Positions 35,901 to 49,400 are shown, counted from the stretch's first letter. The stretch: DNA of 64,000 bases from Zelopaecilomyces penicillatus (GCA_005765155.1 VCCP01000004.1:5382867-5446866), one strand, 5' to 3'. The notes: generated by a model not told the origin, from the letters alone. Program-made: numbers and translations.

Positions 35901-37660
35901 ATTATAGATAATAGGGCCAACATTATAACCATCCTATTTATAAGGGTTAAGAAGCAGGCCAGCTATAATTATATAAAGCAGGAGCTTATTACTATAACCA
36001 GATTTATAATAAAGAACCCCACCCTACACTTCTAGAGCAGTAGCCAGAGATAAGGGGCTATAGCTATACTTAGAACAGGCCTAGAGAAGCAGATAATAAT
36101 TATCCTGCCTATAAGAGAGGGCAAGACCCTCCCTATTATAATCAGGTGCACTCTTAATAGCACAGGCATAACCATCCTTATCCTATCAACCATAGCCCTA
36201 CACCACTTAATAAAATAGGAGCTTATTAGGGCCAGGATCTATATTATATACTAGATAAGGGGGGGTAATATAGAGGGTCCTATTATTATTATTACCACTA
36301 AGCTTATATATATAAAGGAGTTCCTTGATAATATATACCAGCTGCTATAAAGGCAGGGCCTGAACTGTATTATGATTAATAAATACTATCTTATAATTAT
36401 AACAGCTGATTATAGACCAAGCCTTTACAACCTTGGATGATATATCCATCAGATCAAGGCATAGAGTATATAGCTTATAACCATACTACCATTAATAATA
36501 GCATTAGGCTTCATCGAACAGAACAAACTTATAAAGCTATATATTATCAAGGAATCCATCAACCAATATAATATCAGCTATAAAATCATATACTTAGGGT
36601 AACAAGCCAAAGATAAGAATAGGTTTAAGGGTATAATATAATAGGTTAAATCGATAATAACTTCAAGCCTAGGAAGATCCATATTCAAACCATAGGAAGG
36701 AGGCGGGCAAATCATTATATACTACTAGATTATACCCCAGATCGATTATATAGCAAACCACCTAGGATATAAAACACTTATATCATTATCAAGTATAATT
36801 AAGGAGAAGGCCATTATTATCATAGAATAGATTAATAGTATAGGGAAATAGGTTATAATAGCTATTATAATACTAGGCCCTAGCTTCTATTATAAATCTA
36901 TTTAAATAATTATATATACTGGTACACCCTAAAAGATAATAGGATTTATATAGAAAACCGATTAAGCAGGGTAGGATAGATTATTATCTAAATTATATAT
37001 TATTATAAATAAGAAGGCTCCTTTATAATCTATAGATAAAAGCAACCCTAATAAAGCAGCTATATAAATATACCTTAGCTATATAATCTATCTATAGGCT
37101 ATTATAAGCGAGTTCCTAGATATCAAAAAAGACTAGGTCTGGTATAGCCAAGATAACAAGCTATGCTCTATATATATAAAACCCAACCCTAGGCCCAGGC
37201 TATTAGATAAGTGTATTATTATAAAGGCTCCAATAGAATTTACAGGACTAGATAAGGTCAAACGGTTAAACTGTATCAAAGAGAAGGAGATATATTAGTA
37301 TAAAAGAGATCTAGAGAATACTATAGGAATATGCTTATACTATAGAGCCAGGGGGAGAGAGTTCTTATATAGGACCAGGTTATATACCCACCACTTTAAC
37401 TGGATTAAGGCTAAGAAAGAAACAATCTAGTGATACAAAGAGAAGGGGATTAAATAGATATCACTATACCGAGTCTATTATATATATTACCAGCCACAGT
37501 ATATCTATAGCATTAACAAACCTAATAGGAAGTGCTAATTTATAAATATAATAATACCCCTATACTATAGGATATATATAAGGCCAGATAGCATTATATA
37601 GATAAAAAGACACTTCCAATAAACATTTGCATTGTAAACCGATTTCATAATCTAGCTTAA
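32972..37660 (+). pseudogene. telomere-linked RecQ-type helicase (DUF3505/RecQ), copy 2, decayed
   Basis: The longer and less mutated of two copies. The N-terminal region (about 34600-35900) has the look of the DUF3505 domain found in subtelomeric RecQ helicases. The helicase part reads LHF.SSSQ (about 36015), ILPIREGKTL (P-loop, about 36100), TILILSTIALHHLIK, a FLDNIYQLL..QGLNCI block leading to the decayed DEAH-like box, and DYRPSLYNLG (about 36405-36440), which is a strong family signature. Downstream reading is possible to about 37.65 kb (FTGLDKVKRLNCIKEKEIY, YYRARGREF). Stops are mostly TAG/TAA at former Trp and Gln codons. The protein would have been a 3'-5' DNA helicase; TLH-type genes have been linked to telomere maintenance or recombination. 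The end is approximate. Confidence 0.7.
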
Positions 37661-39032
37661 ATAGGAGGCAAACCTAAGCACTATAGAAGCTATATAAGAG
37701 AACCTAATAGTCACTCTAGTGATAAAAGAGTTTAAAGGCTAGTTATAGTATCAATCAATATCACTAATAATAATAAATCGATCAATAATATAATATTAGA
37801 ATTAGACCCTAAGCCCAAGCTAATATATCCCTTATAATCTTTCTAGCATTTACTTTATAAAACTAGAATATAATTCTAATCTATAGATATAAAAAGAACA
37901 ATAAGGAAGTAATAAAGAAGAGGATCTAATATCAACCTCATCCCTATTAAACTAGATATAGAAGGGGCAATCCTATTAACCTAGATAGGGAAACACTATA
38001 ACCATTAATAAGCATTTACTATTAAAGTTATCTATAGATATAAGGCTAGTTATAAAGGAGCTAGATCCAGTATAGCTATTCACTCCCCCAATACACTATA
38101 TAAACAGCAATACACAGCCTATATAGCAAGCTAGCCAATACAACAGTATCACATTATTAAGACTATATAATAGGAGGCTATAGGCCAAGGCATTATTAAA
38201 ACCTTAAAGAGCTTCAGGGAAATAATTCAATAATAATAGCATAAAGAAATAGAGGGTTAATCAAATAAGAGAGCAATAAATAGAGATATAGATTCTATAG
38301 CAATATATATAACCAAACCATTATATTTGCAAAACAAACACAAGTCATTTAAGTTTATATAGCTATCATTTCCATTTATCTAATATATCCATCTATACTA
38401 ACCCCCCCCCCCTCTTTATTAGTATAAAGGGTCTAATATAATCTTATATAACTTATTTAATCAGTGCAAAGATATTCATTATCACATATCATCTATTATA
38501 ATAAAAGAGTCTAAGAATAATTATAACCCTAAGGGTATTAGTAAATAGCTCCTTAATAAGCTAAGAGGCCTAAACCATATCAGATAAGAAGATAATATTA
38601 CTCTACCAAGCTAATCAATATCCAAAAGAACTAATATAAGGATAAGGCAATGCATATAGCCTATAACAATAACCACTAATAGCAGCAGTGTAAACATAGT
38701 AAGACCTTATCAATCCAATAGAATAAGAGAGAGCATTAAAGGCAAGCTAATAAAGATAAACAAAGCCAGAGAGACCAATACCAAACACTTAGCTAAGTAA
38801 GCTAGAGTAGCATCTATCATATCTAAAGGCAAACCAATAAAGAAGCACTATATAGAGACTATAAAACAAATAAGTAGATACTAAAAGAATATAATTATAT
38901 ACTTACCTAACAAATCAGGCTAATTATAAGCAAAAAATATAGATAAAAAGCTATTTTATAAACAATATAAATAGCAATAACAACAGCCATACCAACAGCA
39001 GCGATAACAGCTATAATAGCAACCTATATCAA
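37661..39032. other. AT-rich spacer, decayed coding sequence not identified
   Basis: Between helicase copy 2 and the low-complexity frame at 39033. One palindrome of the RATCTATAGAT type lies at about 37878 and a run of 12 C at 38401-38412. Long stretches read nearly open if stops from Gln and Trp codons are ignored, but no family is recognised. Confidence 0.35.
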
Positions 39033-39596
39033 TTGCCTAAGGACCAGCATAACCCTATACTATATATCATACTATTACAGGGTAACAGAGATAATCCAGC
39101 CACTAATACCAGAGAAGATCGCTTAGATAATAATAAATCAAAAAGCAATAGCAATAACAAGTTCGAAGATACCAATGAATCTCTTAATAATATAGCCAAT
39201 AATAACTATATAAAGAGCAGCAAGAGCCCCAGGAGCAGGACCAATACCAAAAGCAATACTAAAGATAAAGTCAAAGACAATGATAACAAAGCCAAAGCCA
39301 AGGCCAAAGAAGCTAAGGCTAAAGAAGCCAAAGCTAAAGCCAAAGATACTAAAGCCAAAGCCAAAGCCAGAGCCAAAGCCAAAAAAGCTAAAGAAGCTGC
39401 TAAAGCCAAAGCTAAAGCCAAAGCCAAATCCAAGGCTAAGGCTAATAGCAGAGACGGAGGCAGCAGCAGCAGCAGGGATGATAGCAGTAGTAGTAGTAGA
39501 GATAATAGCAGCGGAGACAATAGTAGAGAGGATAACAATGACGACCAAGACAATAATACATACCCCAAGACACTCCCATCACTACTAGACCAATAA
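39033..39596 (+). CDS. Lys/Ala- and Ser/Asp-rich low-complexity ORF, probable 5' part of SNF2-like relic
   Basis: A 187-codon uninterrupted frame in a zone where almost nothing else stays open. It starts MPKDQHNPIL, becomes Asn/Ser/Lys-rich, then has a run built of KAKA, KEAKA and KAKDT units (39283-39440, from repeats of AAAGCC/AAAGCT), and ends with an acidic-serine tract (SSSSRDD, DNNDDQDNN). The repeat lacks TpG and has few RIP-sensitive stop-forming codons, which alone could explain why it stays open; two frames on the opposite strand are also open for that reason. Its position just upstream of the SNF2-like relic suggests it encoded a charged, nuclear N-terminal tail. Not a confident gene. 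Confidence 0.35.
   Translation: MPKDQHNPILYIILLQGNRDNPATNTREDRLDNNKSKSNSNNKFEDTNESLNNIANNNYIKSSKSPRSRTNTKSNTKDKVKDNDNKAKAKAKEAKAKEAKAKAKDTKAKAKARAKAKKAKEAAKAKAKAKAKSKAKANSRDGGSSSSRDDSSSSSRDNSSGDNSREDNNDDQDNNTYPKTLPSLLDQ
39283..39440. repeat. AAAGCC/AAAGCT hexamer array
   Basis: Imperfect tandem hexamers encoding Lys-Ala on the plus strand. Third-position variation (GCC/GCT) and occasional GAA substitutions show that it is an old expansion. Confidence 0.8.
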
Positions 39597-39659
39597 TTCT
39601 TAAAGGTCAGGCCATTAAAACTAAGACTATTACTACTCCCAGATACACTAGGCAAGACT

Positions 39660-42600
39660 ATTATAAGCACCAGTATCTAAAGAGCTAGCAGAGCATTATT
39701 ATATAATACCTATTATAGTTTCATTCTACCCTATAATAAGTATATTCAATCACCAGTCAAGTTCAGGCTAGGTATTAGGTCCTTAGAAAGCCTTATAAAA
39801 GATTATAATAATTCTAAAGGGTATATATCTAGGATAATATTATTAGGTATTATAAGGGTAGCTAGAGACTCTACCCCTTAGATAGCAGGCCTATTTAAGT
39901 TCCTAGGAACAAATACCTTCCTAATATTTCTTAATAAAGATAATATATAATACAATCCCTTAAGGTATATATAGCATTATATATAGATTATAATCTATAG
40001 ATCCAACCTTAGCTCAATCAAGTAGGCTTAAATAGCTATCTATAAATCGAAATCAATCACCTCCAGTACCAATCACACATCATATATATCTATATCCTAA
40101 GGGATTAATACTAATAGTAGATATTAATAGCCTATATCTTATATCCTCTTATAAAAGCTCTTAATATAATAAAGAAGAAGAAGATTAACTATATTATAAC
40201 TATCTATATTAGTATTAAATATATAGATAGGATATATCTATATCTATAGATAAACCTAAAAAAGCAATCTAATATTCTTATAAGGAAGGGATTAATAAGC
40301 AAACTATTTCCACTAAATATCAACCCTATTAAAGATATAGAATAGAATAAATCCCTAACATTTATAGTAGTATATTATAGATTAATGATATTCTTTCCCT
40401 TTAGATTTCTAGAAAATAATAAAATAGAAGATTAGAAAGGTTTTATATAGGATCACTCCTATAATAACTGGGTTACAGCCCTCTATACCATTATATAGTT
40501 CAAGAAATATAGATTAACTTCTATAATTTTATCTACCCTATCCAAACCACATCAGAATAATCCATCTCTTTGATATGGATATACTATTAATATATCTAGT
40601 ATTAATACAGCAGCAGTATAAACAAGGAATAAAGACAAGGTTATATCATAGGACCTTACCATAAAGATAGCTATATATTTTAATAGAATAAATAGCCTTA
40701 AAACCAATAACCTTAATAGTATATTATCATACAAGAATATAAGAGTAATAATAGGGATCCCTATTAGGGCTATAAGAGCCAGAGGAGGGCCAGATAAGAA
40801 TACTATTTAAGTCAATCTTATATCAGCCATTTATAAGGGCATTATAAATATATTAGAGTAAATCACCCCTAGCATAGACCTAATCAAGGAAGAAGAGAAA
40901 AAGGAATCTATTCTATAACTACTTATACTTAAGAGTATAGATATAGAAAATTTAATAGAGTAGCTAAAGATAAGAGTAAATATCAGCTTTAATAATAAAC
41001 TTAATATAATAGAAGCCAGCCTTAGTAATCAAGAACCCTATAAGCAGTAAATACAGTACCTTAATAATATCGCTTTAGTAGCTAATATAGTAGATAATAA
41101 AGATTAGAGATAGCTATATAATCCAAAAGAAAATAGAGATCTTATAGGGATATTTTTACCTAATAAAAAAGACCTTATAATTGCCTATAAGATATTCAGT
41201 ATTCTTAATTAATAAGATCCAGCCATACCCAACTATATCATTAAAGCAAATAATAAAAAGCCTAAGCTATATCAGATTCTCAGTAAGGGTATATATTATT
41301 ATAATCCACCATTACCCATCCCTACCTCAATTATATATCCTAATATAAAGGGCATGTTAATAATAATAACTCTATAAAAGGGAAATATAATATATACTAA
41401 TAGATAATTATAAAGGCAAATATAATTATCAATAAGATAATAGGTATATAGAGAGCTGTGATATTAGTAGATAAATATAGGCTAGGAAAGATAATAGAGA
41501 TATTCTTATTACTATATAGTATAATCAAGAAGATATATAAATCGATTAAGGCAGACCCTAAGCCACTAGCCAAAGGCAAATAACTATATAAGCCAAGCGT
41601 TATATTCTACCCTGCTATAATAGTCAAGCAGACTTTCCTCAAAGCCATAGCATAATAGGCCAGCTATTTTAATATTATTATCTATTATAGCACCTGTAAT
41701 AAGATCATATCATAGGTATAGAGAGAAGCCACTCTAAACAATATAATAGAGTTATAGAAGTGGATTAATAAGCAAAGAGATAAGCATATAAACCCAGATA
41801 CTCTACAACAAATCATCATTATCCCCTACACCATAGGGGTAAGACAGTTAAGCTTATATAGCAAGATGATTAGGAATGCAAAGATAAGACTCTATAAGAT
41901 AGCAGAGACCAACCCTAAACTCCTCCAACAACTCAAGGAGGTAAAGGAAACAATCCTATAGAACCTAGAAGATAAGCTAGAGATTAAGGACCTAATAAGC
42001 CTAGGCATAGATAGAACCAGATCCAATACCATAATACTATTAAAAATCATAGACATACAGTTCAACTAGATCATCTATAATAAAGGCCATATTATCAAAA
42101 GCCCCTATTCAACAATATATCATATTATCAGCTAGCTAGATCACAAGGCCACCCTTATATACACCACAACCCTATTACTTAATCATATCTATAATAGACT
42201 TAATTATATTAAACTATTCTAAAACCCAATATAATTATTTAAATAGAAGCCATCCATTAAATATTATCTAATATATAGTATAAGGAGGGGATATAAAAGG
42301 GGATATATAGCAGCAGAGAGTATAAGGGTATAACTTATAATCACCTAACTATCAGGATTATTAATAACCAGATAGACAATACAATCTATACCACTAACCA
42401 GCAAAAACACTATACAGAGTTCACCAAGTATATCTCTAATCTAACTATACTATTATTCCTTATACACCCTATATTATTCAAGAACTATACACTCAATAAT
42501 AAATAGGATTCCAATATAGCACAGCACACCATATATCTAACAATATCAATCTTCACCATCTATAAGAGCATACTAAGTAAAACAGCACTACCAGACAATT

Positions 42601-44340
42601 TAAAGATTACACTTAATAACTCTATTCCACTTATATATATCCACACCATTAAGTTAAAGTTAGATATCCAAAACAGGCGCAGGATTCAATACATTATCAA
42701 CTAGAACATAGGATCCTTCATTATAGTAATATCTAATAATATAGGTACAGAGAGAGAGGGGAAGAGTACCATAGCAACACCCAGCATCTCAATAAACACA
42801 AGTATTCAATAAGTACTAGCATTAACATCTATTAACATTAACTTCTATATACTAATATAGGCCAATCTAAGAAATATTAAATTATTTAAAGATATAGATA
42901 CCCTCTGGATAATATATTATAATCAGATAATCATAAAGGTTAAACTCTATATAGATAAATCAATAATATAAATAGTAAAGACCAAGATATAAGAACTTAA
43001 TATATTAAGAAGGAAAGATATATATATTATAGCTAGAGTTTTCAAGATAAATATAGTAACAGCCAAGGACCATATAAATAGCCTCTAATAATACTTTTAT
43101 TATTATAGGCTTAATAGGAGTATACCCTGCCTAATTAATAGAATCACTATAATCCAGATAATAATATATAAATCTCCTAAGATTATATATACTATATAAA
43201 AGGTACTATATAAGTTATATACTTAAAAGGGCAAAGTACTAGTATATATTAATCACCCCCTTACTTAAGTATAAGTAGAATCTATTTATTATCATTAATC
43301 AATAAGGAGATATCAGTATATACTATAAGGAATAGCCTTTTCAATCTATAGATAGAAGTAGTGAAATATCTATATTATAAGAATTATAATCTATAGATTA
43401 TAAACCAGGATTAACCCCTTAAGAGCTTATCACTATATTATATAAATAGCTTAAATTTATTAATAAATATAATAGAATCCTAGTTATTATATTAAACTTT
43501 ATTAAGGTCTAAATACTATAGATTTATAGCTCTTATTAATAATATAAGAGAGATAAGGTATAGTATAAGTTTAATAACCCTAATTCTAGTATTAGCTGCC
43601 TTATTATCTTACTTATATTGAATGCATTCAGAATAAATCTCTATCAATCCTATAGCTTAAGTATTATCCTTAAATATCCATAGAACCTAAGTATAATACA
43701 ACAAGCAATCAATCAATTATAATAACTTAGCTCTATAAACACTATATATTAGAACATCCTATTAACCAGGGATATATTTAATATATACTAAGAATCTTAT
43801 ATATTTAAGAAATATATAGATATTATTATAGCAGAGGGTGGTATTCCTAAGGTTATACAGGGAGAGCTTTGGATTATATATACCTATAAAATTCTATATA
43901 TTTACTACAGCCATAAAATCAACCAATATCCCAGAGCAAGGGTATAATAGGACTATTATAATCATAAATTAATCAAGTATAAGAGCAAGTTCTATAGCAA
44001 ACTTATCCAATTTATACTATATAACCTAAAGGAGAGTATTAAGTTTATAAAGGAGAATCTGCCAGATATTAGTAAGCACTAAAAGAGAGGCATCAAGCTT
44101 ATATCAGATCATATTAATAATAAGAATCCTTACCTTAATAATAGTATAATAATTCAAAACTTCTCTAAGATAATAGATACCAAGGGTAATAATAATATTA
44201 CCATTAATATAACCAAGAAAGGGAAGGGAAAGATAATAGAGCTCATTATAGTTAATAACCAGGCCAAGAGGCTACTATTAATAGAGATAGAAGTAAGGGT
44301 TTATAATTATAAAGTTATAAGGAGGTTTAATATATACTAT
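39660..44340 (+). pseudogene. SNF2-like helicase gene relic, copy C1
   Basis: Co-linear with 56900-61760. Shared landmarks in the decayed frames: YYSFILPYNKYIQSP (about 39705) against YYRPFIILYNTFTQP in the other copy; YYRLMIFF and HSYNNW (40370-40480); a FLPNKKDL..KPKLYQIL block (41150-41280) that leads into the ATPase region; FKNYTLNNK and ALPDNLKI (42480-42610); YINHPLT (43235); and the helicase C-terminal part with LNAFRINLYQSYS near 43620. The second copy shows these last motifs more clearly. Stops come mainly from CAA/CAG/TGG. The family link to SNF2 rests mostly on the ATPase and motif V/VI blocks read in copy C2. Start and end are approximate. Confidence 0.5.
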
Positions 44341-45160
44341 ATAATATAATAATAATTTATATAAAAATTGAATATATTAAGGGTTAGAGTATATACTATA
44401 CTAGAATATATTAAGGCTATATAAAATAATATAATCAGTTAGATAAATATATACTAAAAGTATCTAATAATAATATCTTAATAATATATTATATATTATA
44501 TAATTTATAGCCCTTATCTATCTAGATTTTAATCTATAGATTAAACTATAATTAATAAAGTAATCTTAATATAAATTTTACTTAATAAGCAAGAGAAATA
44601 TTATTTTTATATAGGATAGATAAAGGTATTAAATATTAATACTTTTATATATAAAAGGAATCCAATTTTATTAGCTACCCTATACTATATATTTAATATT
44701 ATATAACTAAAATATATCTTTTTAAATTTAAAATAATAATATATATTTTAACTAAAAAAATATAATTTAAAATAATTATCTTTCTTATAATTAAAAAGAT
44801 ATAAAGATTAAGATAAATATATTATAGTATTTTTCATTTTTTAAATAATTTAAATTCTTTTAAATTAAATAAAATTTTATTTTATTTTTATTAATATTAT
44901 TAAATAAATAAATTAATAAATAAATATATTAATAAATCTAAAAGTATTTATTTATTATAAAATAAATTATAAATTATATTAAATAAAGATTTAAATCTTT
45001 TTATTATAATATTATATAAGATAATATTAATAACTTATTATTAGATAAATCTAGAATAGATATTATATGATAAGGGTTAGGGTTAGGATCTTTATATACT
45101 ACAGAATATATTATTATCCTATTTTATTTCTCTTACTTATACCTTTCACCTAAGGTTCAA
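44341..45160. other. extremely AT-rich spacer
   Basis: Composition falls to nearly pure A/T between about 44680 and 45010. No coding sequence is readable. A palindrome AATCTATAGATT is at 44531-44542 and a short TTAGGG-like stretch (GGGTTAGGGTTAGG) near 45075. Confidence 0.5.
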
Positions 45161-46080
45161 CCAATCTATAGATCGGAATTGTATTAGCCTATACCTTTAG
45201 GTTATTAATAGCTACTATTATAGATTCTTTAGGCCAGTCCAAAGTCAAGTTCAATAACCCAAAAGTTATCAAGGAAAGGAATCAATTAATTACCTTTAAA
45301 GCCTTTAATCTTATATCATTTATAAATTCTATAAGATAAGATTAATATAATAATAACCTTGAATATAATAACCCTATAAACCCAAATTAAGTATATAAAC
45401 TATATAATTATACCTAGCCAATAGATATAAAGCTAGAGGATTAATAGTATACTAAATATATATACTATCTAGGCCTTATTATATAAAAGCTATAAGAAAT
45501 AAAAGGAGAGATACTAATATTAATAAAACTATATCTAAGTAAGTTTATAATCTATATTCTCTTTATATTATTATCTATACTTAGGATTTACTAATAAAAA
45601 TAAAAACTTAGGATTAGAATATATAGGAGTCTAAGAGCTATTTAAGCTATCTATAATTTGCCTCTAATAACTTATATTATATATAGCCTTTAAATATAAT
45701 TAAATAAGTTAAGTAATACCCTACTACCTATAAAGATAAAATATACCTAAGATAGCTGATTTTATAAATAAGCAGAGTATATAATTAATAAAGATAAATA
45801 GATATTAATATTAAGGTATTTTAATAATATCTATAGCAGATTAAGGAAGGATTATATAGAAATACTATTAGATATATCCAAAGAAATTCTATCTAAAACC
45901 TTAGATATTATAGATATAGAATAACTATAATATCTATTCTGGTTTTCAAAGGCAATGGATAAGGAGACCAGAGATATATATCCAGCTATTAAGGGTTAGA
46001 TTAATATAGGACTAGTCCTATATCATATTATTATACTATAAGGGATAGGGAATAATTAGATAGCTAAGGGTTAAAGATAT
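45160..46080 (+). pseudogene. unidentified decayed gene, copy E1
   Basis: Aligns with 46720-47860. Shared readable segments: KAFNL near 45300, YNNNL.YNNPINPN (45345-45390), and YTKYIYYLGLIIQKLQ (45450-45500). It is preceded by the palindrome at 45173-45184. It is heavily RIP-mutated and I recognise no family. Confidence 0.45.
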
Positions 46081-46719
46081 AAAGCCTAATCCTATTATTA
46101 AACTTAAATATTTTTTCTATTATATAAATTAAACTATAGAGTTTAAAAGATTTTATATTTATAGATAGATATAATAATCTGTTTCTATCCCTTTATAAAT
46201 ATACCCTATATTTACTTATCTAGTATATATTATAATTTCAATCTATAGATTAAACTTAGAGTAAATTCTTAGATATAGTATAAAGGCTATATAGATATAT
46301 CCAATATATATATATTTTAATCTATAGATAGAATTAGGGTTAGTATAACCCTAAGATAATGAAATTTAATTAATTAATAAGAATATATTATATTATATAG
46401 GGTAAGTTAATAATATAAATATTATAATAAATAAGGGTTAAATTAATTAAAGATTTAGATATACTTATTTTATTTAATATATAAATAGTTAATATTCTTA
46501 TTATATATAAATAATATAGATTTAATATAATTATAGATTTTAAAAATTATAATAAAGCCTTTTATATATCTTTAATAAATATAATCTAATAAAGAATATT
46601 TCATTATAGAGTAATAATTATATAATAATTATATAACCGGGGTTAAGGTTATAATATATACTCTCTTATTATTTATTATATTCTTATAATCCTTCTTCTC
46701 CTTATATCTTACCCAATCG

Positions 46720-47900
46720 ATCTATAGATTATAATTATAATACCTGCTAAGGAACATTCTATCAGATCTCTATTCTATATAGAAGGGTTACTATAAAGTC
46801 AATCATTATCCCTAAACCCAACTTTAATAACCCAGCTTTCATTAAGCTAAGAAATCATATAATAAGACTCAAAGCTTTTAACCTTCCATACTACTTCAAT
46901 TCTATATAAAGAGATCAATATAATAATAACCTAAGATATAATAATCCTATTAATCCTAACTAGGCTTATAAGTTATAAGACTATAGCTAGCTAAATAATA
47001 TTAAGCCATTAAACTAATAGTATACTAAGCATATCTATTATCTTAGCATTATTATATAAGAGCTATAGGGGACCAAGGGACAGCTACTTTTAATAATAAG
47101 ACCTTATATATATAAGTTATATATATCTATATAATTATAGCATTAATATTAAACTTATTAATAAAGATAAACACTAAGCCTTTAAGTATATAGGAGTTAA
47201 TTATAGTAAATAGTAAGTTATACTCTAGACAGAACTTAAAATGCTTATAGCAGCTATACAATATAACTAAATAAATCAACCTAAATAACTAAACTTTAAA
47301 AAATTTAGTTATACCTTATCAGGTTTATATATAGATAGAATCTAACTATATATACTTATAAATAGCAAAGAACTCTAAGATTATATAATAGATTATATAA
47401 ATATATAATAAAAGATTAAGATATAATCCTAATATATATATCCAAGGATCCTATACCTCCTTTTATAAATATAACTACTTAAGGATTAATTCACTATACT
47501 TTCAAGGTAGTAGATAAGTTTAATAAGGCTATCAGGAAAATATACCCAGCACTTCAGGATTAAGTATTAGATTCAAGGACAATACAATAGAATAGTATTA
47601 TCCTATAGATAGTAGAGTATATCAGTTTATAGATCATATTATAATATATAGGTAATACCCAATTTAGAGTATAGGTTATACTACTATCACCTTATAATAT
47701 ATTCCACTTCATATAGTATCAAATAATATCCCACCTTAACAATCATATAGTTATAATTAAACCTATATTAGTTATAATAAGCCTCCTTAACTCTTAGTAG
47801 CTAAGTTATTATTATATAATACATCTATCAACTAATAATAAAGAGATAGATAGATATATACCTTTATTACTTCTAAATCAATTTATAATATATTAATAAT
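46720..47900 (+). pseudogene. unidentified decayed gene, copy E2
   Basis: Second copy of the gene at 45160-46080, less mutated toward its end. Readable segments: INPNQAYKLQDYSQ-like at about 46940, QYTKHIYYLSIIIQELQ (about 47020), then HYTFKVVDKFNKAIRKIYPAL (47490-47560) and SPYNIFHFIQYQIISHLNNH (47690-47745). It starts with a palindrome at 46719-46730, and another lies at 47961. No domain recognised. Confidence 0.45.
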
Positions 47901-48031
47901 CTCTATCTATCTATACTATATATATTTCTATATAAGTAGAGAGAGCTTTTATAGGATTTCGATCTATAGATACAATCAAAGATATAGGCTTAAGGCTAGA
48001 TAATTAAAAAACACTATATTATCAGCTGAAA

Positions 48032-48036
48032 GAGAT
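48032..48036. repeat. target-site duplication GAGAT (left)
   Basis: GAGAT immediately before the 5' LTR; the same five bases follow the 3' LTR at 55920-55924. Confidence 0.85.
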
Positions 48037-48249
48037 TGTCAGGACCCCAAAGGGGCCCTGCAGAGAACCCACGTCACATAGGCTAGGAATGCATATATCT
48101 ATAGAGAGGGCCTTCTCCTTTGAGAAAAGAAAGAGGGCCAGAGATCAAGCTTCTAGTTATCTGCTACCTACCTGCTATATACAGCAAAATTGATACCATT
48201 CCTAACCTTCTTCACTCTCTTCACAACCTCCCGATCTCGGTCCTTGACA
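48037..48249 (+). repeat. 5' LTR
   Basis: Begins TGTCAGGACCCC and ends CTTGACA (TG...CA). It is 213 bp and nearly identical to the 3' LTR; visible differences are few and transition-type. A primer-binding site should follow directly (GATTGATCTCTC) but I could not assign a tRNA. Confidence 0.92.
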
Positions 48250-48297
48250 GATTGATCTCTCTCATCCCTTCTTTGGGCAAAGAGACCATTGAAGTTA

Positions 48298-49400
48298 AGA
48301 ATGATAGCGAAACGAACCATGGCAGCTAGCCGCCAGCTTGCAAGCTGTGAGCCTGAATTGATCCCAGAAACCCAAGCAACAACCAGCAACACCATAGCTT
48401 TATCAGGGACTATAGAACAATCTTTAAACCAACAGGAGCAGCCTTCAGCCCAGCTTCTTACTCAATATCAAGCCAGATTTAGATATCCTATAATTACCCC
48501 TCCAGCTAGCACACTGCCAGCAAACAGCAAGACTCTTTCTAAAATAGAGCTGGATCAGTTGATTCAGATGACCAAAAGACAGTTAAGAGAAAAAAGAAAG
48601 GCAGAATACTTATCCTCACTTCAGAAAGGCGATTTGAATGCAGTTTTGGATCTCTCAGGGCTAGAAGATCCAGTCACCCCGATTCAACTACCTGATACAT
48701 TGAGCCGCAAAGGAGCAGGAGAGTCGAAGCGATATTATAGAACCATTTGGTCCCGAGCCCTTCCAATACCCAAGTATCAAAAGAAGTCTTAGACCGAATT
48801 GCAAACATTCCTAACCCAACTCAATATGCAGTTCACAACAACCCCCATAGAATTCCTAAAGGATACACAAAAGGTGCTTTTCAGCATCACCTGCTTCCAA
48901 GGCAATATATCCGATCGATAGACCAGCTATCTCTATGCTAATCACCCAGAAGGCATCAGAGATGTTACTTGGGCTGCGCTAGTGCATTAGCTATCAAACA
49001 ACCAAGGCAATGGTCCAACGCACTGCTATGAAGCTACTAGGAAGCTAGATTGGCTTCGGCAAACCACAAATCAGACCTTCCAACAGTTCATCCACGCACA
49101 CAAGTGCCTCACCAATGAGCTGCCAGAGCCACTACCCCTAAGCTATCATATAGCTCATATAGTGCAGAGACTATTAGGGCCTCTTCAGGCTAAAGTTATA
49201 AGTAGCGGCTCACCTACCACTTGGGAGCAGCTACTCCAAGCAGGCATACAGGGAGAGTCCATATTAGCCCAATAAAGATAGAACAACCGGAACACTTACA
49301 AAGCCCCTTCACAGCAGAAGGGTAACAACCAGAATAACTCAACCTCTCCCCAAGACAAAGCCAGTAATAACATGACCCCTTCATCGAATCAGGGAGGTCG
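48298..49400 (+). pseudogene. gag of the Ty3/gypsy element, frameshifted
   Basis: The first open part starts MIAKRTMAASRQ and runs to about 48735, where the frame changes (the next part reads VSKEVLDRIANIPNPTQYAV). It is rich in Gln and Leu, with a capsid-like helical segment (FQQFIHAHKCLTNELPEPL at about 49080-49135). The C-terminal zinc knuckle is CX2-Y-X3-HX4-C (CYKYSGVHYKTAC, about 49440-49478), the second Cys having become Tyr, a TGT to TAT change typical of RIP. Gag packages the element RNA and forms the particle. At least one stop (TAA at about 49273) lies between the capsid and the knuckle. Confidence 0.75.

Noticed and set aside
39138..39670. Two long minus-strand frames of Gly/Phe/Ser or Leu/Ala repeats
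   Set aside because: They are produced by the AAAGCC/AAAGCT hexamers read in other frames; composition is purely repeat-driven.
45070..45090. Interstitial telomere
   Set aside because: Only about two TTAGGG-like units; too short to separate from chance in AT-rich sequence.
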